Origin: Bog-532 sp963732345
GTDB lineage: Bacteria; Actinomycetota; Actinomycetes; Streptosporangiales; Streptosporangiaceae
NCBI GenBank assembly: GCA_963732345.1
Contig: CAVSZI010000023.1
Span: 62,001-126,000 of the forward strand
DNA: 64,000 nt
Direction of reading: 5' to 3'
The notes beneath the pieces were generated by a model, which worked only from the letters and a program-made list of their open reading frames with translations, had not been told where the DNA came from and did not search any database. A program made the translations under genes and the position numbers. Positions within the stretch are counted from its first letter, which is position 1, and each line of letters starts with the position of its first letter. This document shows, piece after piece, positions 8,528-16,623 of the stretch.

Positions 8528-9079
8528 ATGCGAGCGCTGATCGTCTACGAGTCGCTGTACGGAAACACTCATATCATCGCGAACAGTATTGCCGAGGGCC
8601 TGCGGGACAAGGCGTGTAACGTGCGCATCGTGCCGGTGACCCGGGCCACCGCCGAGATGGCCCGCGACACCGATCTCCTCATCGTGGGCGGCCCGACCCA
8701 CATGCACGGCATGACGAGCGGCTCGTCACGCCGGATGGGCGCCGAGGCGGCCGGCAAGCCGGGCAGCGGGCTCGACCTGGAGCCGGACGCCGCCGGCCCG
8801 GGCCTGCGCGAGTGGCTGCACGGCATCGGGCCGGCCAACGCCCTTCCCGCCGCCGCGTTCGACACCCGGTTCGAGGGGGTCGCGCTCCTCACCGGGCGGG
8901 CCAGCCAGGGCATCGCTCACCGGCTCCGCCAGCACGGCTACGATCTGGTCGTCCCGGCGAAGAGCTTCCTGGTGACCAAGCAGAACGCGCTGCTGCAGGG
9001 CGAAGCCCAGCGCGCCCAGTCCTGGGGCGCCGCGCTCGCCTTCACCGCGGGCCCGGTCGGCCACGCGCCGGCCCGCTGA
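8528..9079 (+). CDS. Flavodoxin-fold protein
   Basis: 183 residues beginning with the flavodoxin strand and phosphate loop (VYESLYGNTHIIA), then LIVGGPTHMHGM near residue 58, which would line the FMN. A strong AAGGAGG ribosome site precedes the ATG. It ends the redox operon 12 bases before a perfect terminator hairpin. Together with the ferredoxin it could be the soluble electron carrier that couples NAD(P)H to the membrane heme protein. Confidence 0.88.
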   Translation: MRALIVYESLYGNTHIIANSIAEGLRDKACNVRIVPVTRATAEMARDTDLLIVGGPTHMHGMTSGSSRRMGAEAAGKPGSGLDLEPDAAGPGLREWLHGIGPANALPAAAFDTRFEGVALLTGRASQGIAHRLRQHGYDLVVPAKSFLVTKQNALLQGEAQRAQSWGAALAFTAGPVGHAPAR

Positions 9080-9090
9080 ACCTGCTGGCT

Positions 9091-9129
9091 GCCCCGGCTG
9101 GGCGCCCGGTGAGGGCGCCCAGCCGGGGC
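9091..9129. terminator. Strong bidirectional terminator hairpin
   Basis: A perfect 17-bp stem (9091-9107 with 9113-9129) around the loop GGTGA lies between the convergent flavodoxin and universal stress protein genes. Confidence 0.8.
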
Positions 9130-9131
9130 GT

Positions 9132-10049
9132 TCAGTGGGTGGACGGGACGATCGCGATGGGACCGTGCGCGTGGTTCAGTACGGGGTGCTGGATCGAGCC
9201 GACGCCGGCGATGCTCTCGCGGTCACCGTGCCGGCCGATCACCACGAGATCGGCGCGCGCGGAGTAGCTGGCCAGCACGCGGCCGGCGTGACCGCGGACG
9301 AGATCCAGGCCGACGCGCACTTCCGGGTACTTCTCCTGCCAGCCGGCCAGAACCTGGGCCAGCTCGGCCGCGGCGGCCGTCTCGTCGGGTGGTTCGCCCG
9401 CCTCGCCGTCGGCGTCCAGGCCCGGCGCGGTGTGCAGCCACCCGGCCAGCTTCAGGTCCTCGTCGTCCCACGCCGAGGAGGCCGGGTACCGGGCCAGGGC
9501 ATGCACGGCCAGCAGCCGGGCCCCGCGCATGGACGCCTCCTCGAACGCGAACCCGAGGCTGGCGGCGGATTCGGCCGGGTCGCCGACTCCGGCCACGACC
9601 TCACGGTGCACGGCCACGCTGTCCTCGTGAGCGACCACGACCGGGCAGGGCGCATGCATGGCAACGTACCGGCTCACCGAGCCGAGCACCATCGCGGTGA
9701 AGCCGCCCGCCCCGCGGGCCCCGACGACCAGCATCGCTGCCCCGGAGCCGCAGGCAGTGAGCGTCTGCGCAGGCGCCCCCGCCACCAGGTCGGTGTCGAT
9801 GAGCAGCCCGGGCGCGACCTCCCGGGCACGGGTGAGCGCCGCCGCGAGATCCCGGGCCGAGATCTTGTGCAGGATGTCGGCGACGGTGGCCGGGTTCGCG
9901 TTGCGCGGGCGCATCCGGGACGGCATCACCGACACCGAAACGATGCGCAGCGGGGCCTTGCGCCGTACGGCCTCACGTGCGGCCCACTCCACTGCGCGCG
10001 ATGACTGCTCCGAGCCGTCCGCGCCTACCACGATCGGCATGCTTGCCAT
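9132..10049 (-). CDS. Universal stress protein, two UspA domains
   Basis: 305 residues. Domain 1 starts IVVGADGSEQSSRAVEW and has the ATP-loop motif G-x2-G-x9-G-S (VGARGAGGFTAMVLGS). Domain 2 ends VVIGRHGD with a weaker loop. Tandem UspA proteins of this type (Rv1996/Rv2005c/Rv2623 in M. tuberculosis) belong to the DosR dormancy regulon. The ATG at 10049 is chosen because AAGGAGGA lies at 10055-10062. It lies directly downstream of the GAPDH relic and is probably co-transcribed with it. Confidence 0.93.
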   Translation of the reverse strand: MASMPIVVGADGSEQSSRAVEWAAREAVRRKAPLRIVSVSVMPSRMRPRNANPATVADILHKISARDLAAALTRAREVAPGLLIDTDLVAGAPAQTLTACGSGAAMLVVGARGAGGFTAMVLGSVSRYVAMHAPCPVVVAHEDSVAVHREVVAGVGDPAESAASLGFAFEEASMRGARLLAVHALARYPASSAWDDEDLKLAGWLHTAPGLDADGEAGEPPDETAAAAELAQVLAGWQEKYPEVRVGLDLVRGHAGRVLASYSARADLVVIGRHGDRESIAGVGSIQHPVLNHAHGPIAIVPSTH

Positions 10050-10083
10050 GACCGTCCTCCTTGACTGGGTGGCCTTAACCGGG

Positions 10084-10254
10084 TCAGAGCTGGCCACCGA
10101 CGAAGGCGGTCAGGTCAGCCAGGCGGCACATGTAACCCCATTCGTTGTCGTACCAGCCGAAAATCTTGACGAGCGAGCCCGCGGCCTGGGTCAGCCCGGA
10201 GTCGAAGATGCACGACGACGGGTCGCCGATGACATCAATCGCAAGTGCCCTCAT
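10084..10254 (-). pseudogene. C-terminal fragment of glyceraldehyde-3-phosphate dehydrogenase
   Basis: A 56-codon open frame starts with ATG after GGGAGGAAG. It reads GDPSSCIFDSGLT near the start and KIFGWYDNEWGYMCRLADL near the end, the unmistakable last 50 or so residues of GAPDH. The NAD-binding N-terminus, the catalytic cysteine and the rest of the catalytic domain are absent; other genes occupy the flanks. The frame is intact with its own ribosome site and stop codon, so it may be a recent deletion remnant or a retained mini-protein. It sits between the cNMP-fold gene and the stress protein on the same strand. Confidence 0.85.
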
Positions 10255-10266
10255 GGCTTCCTCCCG

Positions 10267-10758
10267 TCATGGCCAGGGGCGGGCGGGAACGTACCGCTCG
10301 AGCAGGCGGTCCCTGGTGGCCTTCAGCCGGTTGGACGCGACGTCGAGGAACCGCCGGGTCAGCTCGTAGCCGAGCCGCGGATTGGCGTCGCAGAGCGCGC
10401 GCACCGCCGGCCCGTCGAACTGGAAGGCCTCGGTGGGCTGGATCGCCACCGCGCCGAGGGCCCACCGGTACCGTGGCAGCTGCCACGACCAGCCGAGCAC
10501 CTCGCCCATCCCGAGGGTCTCGACGACGATCTGACCCTCACCGGGTACGTGCAGATCCAGGGCCACCGAGCCGGAGCGGATGAGCCAGAAGCCCTGGGCG
10601 ATCCCGCCGTCTTCGAAGATGCGCCGGTGGGCAGGTATCGAGACGAGGGTCGCGGCCGGCACCAGCTCGGCGATCAGTTCACGCGGCATGCCGCGCAGAA
10701 AGTGATGCGTGGCCAGCGCCGTCGCCGTGACCCGGGAAACGCCTTGTCCGCTTTCCAT
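10267..10758 (-). CDS. Cyclic-nucleotide-binding-fold (Crp-like sensor) protein without HTH
   Basis: 163 residues forming one cNMP-binding jelly-roll: FLRGMPRELIAEL, then the RIFEDGGIAQGFWLIRSGSV strand pair and a GEVLGWS turn. The canonical phosphate-binding GELALL-R-RAA segment is not conserved, and the protein ends before any helix-turn-helix, so it is a stand-alone sensor rather than a Crp regulator. AAAGGAG supports the ATG at 10758. A DosR-like box lies 93 bases upstream. Confidence 0.85.
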   Translation of the reverse strand: MESGQGVSRVTATALATHHFLRGMPRELIAELVPAATLVSIPAHRRIFEDGGIAQGFWLIRSGSVALDLHVPGEGQIVVETLGMGEVLGWSWQLPRYRWALGAVAIQPTEAFQFDGPAVRALCDANPRLGYELTRRFLDVASNRLKATRDRLLERYVPARPWP

Positions 10759-10850
10759 GACGGCATCTCCTTTCCTGAGCACCTCCTGGTCCGCTCCCTA
10801 CCGTCGCGCGTCTGGACGCGGCGTCCCACGGGCGTTGGGCACGCGGGTCC

Positions 10851-10864
10851 GGGTCTTTCGTCCC
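10851..10864. promoter_or_regulatory. DosR-like box before the cNMP-fold gene
   Basis: GGGTC-TTTC-GTCCC, same format as the other boxes, 93 bases upstream of the start codon at 10758. Confidence 0.4.
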
Positions 10865-10928
10865 AGTCATGGCCTGGGTACCCGCAGTGAGATTGGAGGT
10901 GCTGACGATGACGGGAGACAGCGGATGA

Positions 10929-11363
10929 TCAGCTGACCTGGCGGATTCTCCGGCCGGTGATCCGGCTGGGGACAATGCGGATGTAGTGCTCCTTCGTTCC
11001 GCCGGCCCAGGGCTCGACCCCGGACGCGCGGACCGACCCGCGCTCGGTATCGGTGTCGACGTGGTGAGCCGCCCCCTGAAGGAGAACGCTCCATCCGGTC
11101 CGTTCGGAATCATCCAGCTCGTCGATCTCGAAGGCGACCTTGTATTCGGCGTTCGCGATCCCGGAACGCAGGTCCTCACCCATCGGGCTGTCCGGCGCGG
11201 TCCGGAAGACGATCGTGTCCTCGAATACCTGGTAATTAACCGGGAGCACGGTCAGGCCGAACCGGCCCGAGTACGCGATCCGGCCAACGCCGCCGGGCGA
11301 GATGAGTATGCGGCATTCGTCCTCACTGAGCTCATCTACGCTCCCGGCGATGTGGTCAGGCAT
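10929..11363 (-). CDS. Pyridoxamine-phosphate-oxidase-like (PPOX split-barrel) flavin/F420-binding protein
   Basis: 144 residues of the PPOX split-barrel family: CRILISPGGVGRIAYSG at the N-terminus, LPVNYQVFEDTIVFRT, then KVAFEIDELDD and a GWSVLLQGAAHHV strand. Such small actinobacterial proteins bind FMN or F420 and act as reductases or cofactor-storage proteins. AAGGAG lies 9 bases before the ATG. The gene immediately follows the alcohol dehydrogenase relic on the same strand. Confidence 0.88.
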   Translation of the reverse strand: MPDHIAGSVDELSEDECRILISPGGVGRIAYSGRFGLTVLPVNYQVFEDTIVFRTAPDSPMGEDLRSGIANAEYKVAFEIDELDDSERTGWSVLLQGAAHHVDTDTERGSVRASGVEPWAGGTKEHYIRIVPSRITGRRIRQVS

Positions 11364-11392
11364 GATGCATTGCTCCTTACGGGTGTGCGGGT

Positions 11393-11520
11393 CTACGGGC
11401 GCAGCACCAGACGAGCCGTGGCCCGGCCCTGCTGGACCTCATCGATGGCCTCATTGACCTCGCTCAGGTGCCGGTCCTCGTAGATGACGCGCGTCCGCCG
11501 CGCGGCGTGCAGCGCTCTCC
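11393..11520 (-). pseudogene. C-terminal relic of a zinc-type alcohol dehydrogenase
   Basis: The minus-strand frame ending at TAG (11393-11395) reads VIYEDRHLSEVNEAIDEV then QQGRATARLVLRP, the standard C-terminal helix and strand of medium-chain zinc alcohol dehydrogenases. Upstream, at about 11490-11520, the similarity stops, and no start codon or Rossmann domain follows. Only about 35 residues survive, without internal lesions, pointing to a truncating deletion rather than slow decay. Confidence 0.8.
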
Positions 11521-11614
11521 GCACCGTTGCCAGCCTGGGCCAACGGCCCAGAATCGGGCAGTGCTACAGGTCATGGCGTCAAGTGACCAAAGCCCTGGCG
11601 GGGCGGGCCAGAAG

Positions 11615-11628
11615 GAGACCAAGGTCCC
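11615..11628. promoter_or_regulatory. DosR-like box (weak) before the Rv1733c-like gene
   Basis: GAGAC-CAAG-GTCCC with one mismatch in the left arm, 117 bases before the ATG at 11745. Its surroundings (AAGGTCCCGG) resemble those of the box at 103. Confidence 0.3.
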
Positions 11629-11744
11629 GGCGGGACAGGGCCGGTACGCCCTGCGCCGGAGTGACCCGCACCCGGCACTCTGGCAGCAGCGCGCGGCGGT
11701 CGTCCCCGCGGCACGCACGCTTCTGACCGCCGGAGGTGACCAAG

Positions 11745-12365
11745 ATGAGCAACGCCGGCGCTCCCACGATGGGAACCTTCCGGGCGCGGTGGGCCCGCCG
11801 TCTCGGGCTGGACCGGAACCCGCTGCGCCGCACGGTGGACCGGGTGGAGACTTTCGTCCGGCTCACGGTGCTGATCCTGCTGCTGGCCGGGGTCCCGGCC
11901 GGGCTGTTCGTGGCCGGCCGCATCTCCGACCAGGTGTTCCTGCAGCAGGCCCGCGCCCAGCGATCGTCGGACCACCAGGTCACGGCCGTTCTGACGCAGC
12001 CCGCGCCGACGGTCGGGACCGTGGAACCGTATTCGTCCGTCCAGACCACGTGGGCGAAGGCCCGGTGGGTGGCGCCCAACGGAACGGCCCATTCCGGGCA
12101 GGTCCTGGTCGCGGCCGGCGCCCCCAAGGGCGCCACGGCGCGCGTCTGGATCAACGCCGCCGGCGCGATCACCGATCCGCCCGTGGGCCACCGGGACATC
12201 ATGGCCGAGGTCGCGGTGACCGTCATGGTCACCGGCATCACGCTGATCCTGCTGCTGCTCGGCGCGGAGGCGCTCGCCGTCCGCAGTCTCGACCACCGGC
12301 GGTCCAGCGCCTGGGACGCGGAATGGCGTGCCACCGGCCCGCAATGGACGGACCACCGGACCTGA
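11745..12365 (+). CDS. Rv1733c-like two-helix membrane protein
   Basis: 206 residues. An Arg-rich N-terminus (RLGLDRNPLRRTVDRVE) leads into helix 1 (about 38-60). An external domain of about 110 residues contains the ARVWINAAGAITDPP segment typical of the family, followed by helix 2 (about 160-185). Rv1733c is a DosR-regulon membrane antigen of unknown function. The ATG at 11745 is chosen over the GTG nine bases earlier because CGGAGG is then well placed. Confidence 0.88.
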   Translation: MSNAGAPTMGTFRARWARRLGLDRNPLRRTVDRVETFVRLTVLILLLAGVPAGLFVAGRISDQVFLQQARAQRSSDHQVTAVLTQPAPTVGTVEPYSSVQTTWAKARWVAPNGTAHSGQVLVAAGAPKGATARVWINAAGAITDPPVGHRDIMAEVAVTVMVTGITLILLLLGAEALAVRSLDHRRSSAWDAEWRATGPQWTDHRT

Positions 12366-12506
12366 CCCCAGGTCCCTTCCGCTCCCAACGCTGATCCCGG
12401 TCGGCGGGGACGGACGAGGAGATCTCACGCAGACTACGGGAGCCACTCAGACCCCAGAGTCCCCGCCCAAACTCCGGGACGCAGCCTGGGTACGCGCCGG
12501 CTGACT

Positions 12507-12551
12507 GATCCGTGGCGACTTTCCGCGCATACTGCGGAAAAGACACGGATC
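12507..12551. terminator. Two-part hairpin terminator
   Basis: An outer stem GATCCGTG/CACGGATC (12507-12514, 12544-12551) encloses an inner stem TTTCCGC/GCGGAAA (12520-12526, 12534-12540). It lies between convergent genes. Confidence 0.7.
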
Positions 12552-12570
12552 CGCGGATGGGATGGCCGGC

Positions 12571-13509
12571 TCAGGCGTGATCGGGCGGCGGAATGACCGC
12601 CACGGGTCCCTGCGCGTGGTCGAGCACCGTCTGCAGGATCGGGCCGTTGCTCATCCGGAGGCCTTCGTGCCCGTCCCGGCGGCCGATCACGGTCAGGTCG
12701 GCCAGGCCGGAGAGCGCCGCCAGGACCCGGCCTGGGTGGCCGTGGATGACCTTCGGGCTCGCCGGGACCCGCGGGAATTGCTCCTGCCAGTCGCCCAGCG
12801 CCTCGGCGAGCCGCGCGGCGGCCTGCGAGGAGTGGGCCCGGGTGTCGGGCCGGTGCCGCGGCGCGGTCAGCAGCCGGGCCAGGCTCCGTCCGCCCTGAGC
12901 ATCCGTGCCGTCTTGAGTTCCGGGCGACAACAGCGAGGACGGGGGCAGCCACTGCCAGGCGTGCACCGCCAGTACGCGGGCACGGCGCAGCGCAGCCTCT
13001 TCGAACGCGAAGCGGAGCGCCGGGGCGGCCTCGTCCGGATCCCGCACCGCGACGACGACCTCCCCGTGCACGGTCCGGCCCTGATCGCGGACCACCACAA
13101 CGGGGCAGGTCGCCCAGGCCGCCACGTACCGGCTGACCGGACCCGCGCTCATCTGTCCGTAGCCGCCGAAGCCGAAGGCGCCCACGACGAGCATCATGGC
13201 TCCCGACGCGTCGCGGACCAGTACCCGTCCGGGCGCCCCGGACAGCAGTTCCGTCTCGATGGCGGCCCCGGGGGCCCTGCTGGCCGCGAGCTCGGCCGTC
13301 GTGGTCAGCGTCTGCTGGCACACCTCCCGCAGGGCGTCGTCGACGTTCGCCGGGGAGCCCTGCTCGGCGGGGGCCCGGGCCAGGGCCGGTGTCACCGCGA
13401 CGATCCGCAGCGGGACCGCCCGGCGCGCGGCTTCGGTCGCCGCCCACTCCACGGCGCGCAAGGACTCCTCGGAGCCATCGGCGCCCACCACAATCGGCCT
13501 GGTCACCAT
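12571..13509 (-). CDS. Universal stress protein, two UspA domains with altered ATP loops
   Basis: 312 residues starting MVTRPIVVGADGSEES, closely similar in layout to the product of 9132-10049. In domain 1 the loop reads VVGAFGFGGYGQMSAGP and in domain 2 NGPI, so the usual G-S/T that contacts ATP phosphate is G-P in both. This suggests weakened or absent nucleotide binding. AAGGAGG supports the ATG at 13509. It is divergent from another stress-protein gene across 260 bases containing two DosR-like boxes. Confidence 0.92.
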   Translation of the reverse strand: MVTRPIVVGADGSEESLRAVEWAATEAARRAVPLRIVAVTPALARAPAEQGSPANVDDALREVCQQTLTTTAELAASRAPGAAIETELLSGAPGRVLVRDASGAMMLVVGAFGFGGYGQMSAGPVSRYVAAWATCPVVVVRDQGRTVHGEVVVAVRDPDEAAPALRFAFEEAALRRARVLAVHAWQWLPPSSLLSPGTQDGTDAQGGRSLARLLTAPRHRPDTRAHSSQAAARLAEALGDWQEQFPRVPASPKVIHGHPGRVLAALSGLADLTVIGRRDGHEGLRMSNGPILQTVLDHAQGPVAVIPPPDHA

Positions 13510-13652
13510 CGCCCTGCCTCCTTCCGGCACGACCGCCCGCCAGCCCGCGCCATCGCCGGTGACGTCACCGGCCCCGGGGCACTCGGGCGGCCCTACGGGC
13601 AGCATGCCGCCGCGGGAAGCGCCGTCATAGGGACCCGAGCACGTTGCGTGCA

Positions 13653-13692
13653 CGGTCAAAGGTCCCGAATCCGGCGGCGGGCCCAACGTCCC
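13653..13692. promoter_or_regulatory. Pair of DosR-like boxes between divergent stress-protein genes
   Basis: CGGTC-AAAG-GTCCC (13653-13666) and GGGCC-CAAC-GTCCC (13679-13692) lie 13 bases apart. The second is within 80 bases of the start at 13770. Paired sites between divergent stress-protein genes fit joint control. Confidence 0.45.
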
Positions 13693-13769
13693 CCTCCGGC
13701 GGGCCGCCCGCCCCTGCCTCAACCGCTCAGGTGAGCGACACTGGGGATAGAAGCACATGAGAGGTAGCC

Positions 13770-14600
13770 ATGGCTAGCAGCGATTACGGGATCCTCGTCG
13801 GCTACGATGGATCATCGAGCAGCCATCAGGCTCTGAGCTGGGCCGCAGGTGAGGCCCGGGCGCGCGGCGTGCCCCTTACCCTGTGCTACACCTGGGCACC
13901 GGGATCCGCAGGCCCGCCGCTGGCTGGAGAACCGGAAGACCTGGCCCGGGAAAGCGCGGAACGCATTCTCGCGACCGGGATGCGGAGCGTCTTCGCGCCG
14001 GAGGTCCGCCAGTTGCTGGTGGAAGGACCGGCGGCTCGCATGCTGTGCGAGCACAGCGCCGCCGCCGACATGGTGGTCGTGGGCTGCCGCGGCCTGGGCG
14101 GCCTGTCCGGGCTGATGCTCGGGTCGGTCAGCCTCCAGGTGGCCGCGTACGCGGCCAGGCCGGTCGTGGTGGTCCGCGGGCACTGGCGCCCGGTCGGTGA
14201 ATACGTGCCGGGTCCCATCGTGGTCGGGGCGGACGGATCGGCGGCGACCGAGGGCGCGCTGGCGTTCGGCGGGGCGGAGGCCGCGCTGCGGGGCGTTCCG
14301 CTGATGGTGGTCTGCGCACTGTCGGATACTGCGGGCAGCGTGGGCATGGCCCACCGCATCGAGCAAGACGTCGAGCGGTCGATCATCCTGTGGGAGAAGG
14401 CCCACCCCGGCGTAGACGTTCACCGCCAGATCACGATCGAGTCGCCGCGGACCGCCCTGCTCACCGCGGCCCAGGACGCGCAGATGCTCGTGGTGGGCTG
14501 CCGCGGCCGCGGGGGCGTGAAGGATATGCCGCTCGGTTCGGTGACCCAGGCGCTGCTCTGGCACGCCGCGTGCCCGCTGGCGGTCATCCACGCGCACTAG
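13770..14600 (+). CDS. Universal stress protein, two UspA domains
   Basis: 276 residues. Both domains keep the ATP-loop motif (VVGCRGLGGLSGLMLGS and VVGCRGRGGVKDMPLGS). It is shorter than, and only distantly similar to, the other two stress proteins. The ATG follows GAGAGG. It ends 13 bases before the convergent hydrolase gene. Confidence 0.93.
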   Translation: MASSDYGILVGYDGSSSSHQALSWAAGEARARGVPLTLCYTWAPGSAGPPLAGEPEDLARESAERILATGMRSVFAPEVRQLLVEGPAARMLCEHSAAADMVVVGCRGLGGLSGLMLGSVSLQVAAYAARPVVVVRGHWRPVGEYVPGPIVVGADGSAATEGALAFGGAEAALRGVPLMVVCALSDTAGSVGMAHRIEQDVERSIILWEKAHPGVDVHRQITIESPRTALLTAAQDAQMLVVGCRGRGGVKDMPLGSVTQALLWHAACPLAVIHAH

Positions 14601-14613
14601 CGCCCGGGTGGCT

Positions 14614-16340
14614 TCAGGGCAGGTAGGCGGGGCAGGGCGGTGACGAAGTGACGAGTGCCGGCATCCGCCACGCCGCGGCCGCCTGGGCGACGATCTCGGC
14701 CGCGTCCTGCATGGGCGGCTGGCCGTGGACGTCGCCGCCACTGAGGAAGCTGCGCACCGCCCGCTGAACGCCCGCGTTGCCGAGCAGTCCGCCGTGCAGA
14801 GCGGGGACCACGAGCGTGTGCGGGGGCAACTGGCAGGCGGGCAGGGTGAGGCTGTCCGCGAGCGGGACGACGGCCATCCAGCGCAGCGGGTGCTGGCGGG
14901 TCTGCCGGGCCGCCTCCTGCGCGTACTGAGCGCCGTCGCGGTCCACCGAGTTGATCAGCGCTTCGGCTCCGGACGTGCCGAACGGCGACAGGCCGCCGAT
15001 GAACCAGACGACGGCCTGCAGCGCGTAACCGGGCACGTCCCCGCGGCCGCCCTGGCTGTCCACGGGGTAGCTGACCTGGCCGGGCGCGACGATCGGGCTG
15101 AGCAGCACGATGGACCCGACCGGCACGCCGGGGTGCCGGGCCAGCATCGCGTAGATACCGAGGGTGCCCTCGCTCTCCCCCACGAGGTCGATCGGCCGGC
15201 CGGTCTGCTGGTGCAGTTTCTCCACCTGAGCGGCGATGCGGTCCCCCAGAACGGACAGCGGCAGGTCGCTGGCGGCTGGGCCCTGCGGCAACGGCCGCCC
15301 CTGAGCGTCCAGCCCGCGGTAGGAGAACTGCTCGGCGACCGCATTTCCGGCGACGGCGCGGAGGGACGAGTGGGCGCAGCAGGAGGACCCGAACCCCTTG
15401 ATCTCCAGTACGGCTGGGGCCGTGCCCGGTCTCCGGCGTCCGGGCTGGCGCCGGGGCGGGCGGGGACGCTGGGGCCGCCTGGGCTCCCGCGGCCACCCGG
15501 ATCACCTGGTGCTGGGGGCCCGCCGCGAGCACGAAACCGGCCCGGACCACGCCGATGACGAGCGCGACGGACAGCACGGCGGCAACGGGCGCGATCGGGA
15601 TCCGTCCTGTCGGCCGCCAGAAGCGGCCCGCCGCGCCGGGCACCGCGAGCGACGAGGCGACGCCGTACCAGGCCCGCGCGTTGACGATCCCGGCCAGCCC
15701 GGTCACCGGCACCGCCCACCCGGCCGGCAGCCGGCCGATCACCACCGCGGCCAGGGAAAGCACCAGGAAATCGGCGACGAGCCACTCAGCCGAACGGAGC
15801 GGCGGGAGGGTCCGCCACCACCCGCTCGCGGTGGCCCCGTGGCTCAGCAGCAGGGCGAACAGGATCAGCGCCGGCAGCGCCCCGAGGAACGGCCAGGAGA
15901 ACGGCAGCAGGGCCACCCCGAACGTCAGCGTGACCAGCGGGGACATCAGCAGTCCCGCACAGAGGGTGAGGATGGCGCCGGAGCCGAGCAGGACCGCGGG
16001 CCGCGGGCGGGCCTGTCCCCGGGGCCAGGCCAGCCAGGCCAGGGCCGCGTCGAGAACACTGCGGGCCACCACCACACCGGCCAGAGCCAGGACGAAGCGC
16101 GGCCAGGTCCCGCCGAAGCCGAACAGCCACCTCAGGTCGTGAAACACCGCGAGCGGGGCCAGAGCGGTGACCTGGGGAGCCAGCACGCGCGCCGACGGCG
16201 TGACGGCATTCACCGCGGCGGCCTCCGCCATCGGCACGGCGACGGCCACCACGATCAGTCCCGGGCGCCGGGCAAAGCCCCCGCCGCGGCCGCGGGGAGG
16301 CTACCCGCGGTCTCCCGCCGGCGCCGCGGCGTCTCAGCAT
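14614..16340 (-). CDS. Membrane-anchored alpha/beta hydrolase, disrupted by two apparent frameshifts
   Basis: The N-terminal part (to about 15,480) encodes six or so hydrophobic helices. The C-terminal part (from about 15,440) is an alpha/beta hydrolase with KGFGSSCCAHSS near its start, nucleophile elbow G-E-S-E-G (LVGESEG) and a late histidine in LVVPALHGG. The two parts are in different frames, joined in a Pro/Ala-rich linker. A second shift near the CCCCC run at 16278-16282 would join a plausible ATG at 16340 (MLRRRGAGG) to the first helix; otherwise the only start is GTG at 16252. Homopolymer-associated single-base indels suggest sequencing error in an intact gene of about 575 codons. Substrate unknown. 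Confidence 0.65.
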
Positions 16341-16483
16341 CGCACCGGGCCTCGCCCGGAACGGTGCTCGGCCCGCCACGTCTGGATCACCCTGCGTGAC
16401 ATCTCCTGAGGCGTCGGTGCTGGCTGGGTCTGGACCGGCCTTCTCTACCCCACTGTCGATCGTAAACCGGCACACAACGCCTT

Positions 16484-16513
16484 TATTCCGGCCTCGCGTA
16501 TTCCGGCCTCGCG
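16484..16513. repeat. 15-bp tandem direct repeat
   Basis: TATTCCGGCCTCGCG occurs twice back to back in the intergenic region upstream of the hydrolase gene. No function is recognised; a related GCGGCCTCG follows at about 16524. Confidence 0.7.
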
Positions 16514-16623
16514 GCAAGGGCCGTGTTGCGGCCTCGTGACAAGCCAGAACAACGGAGCACGCGCCCGGCGGCGGGAGCGGGCGGAAACGTGTCATTACCG
16601 TCAGCGGTCAGCCGCTGACGAGG

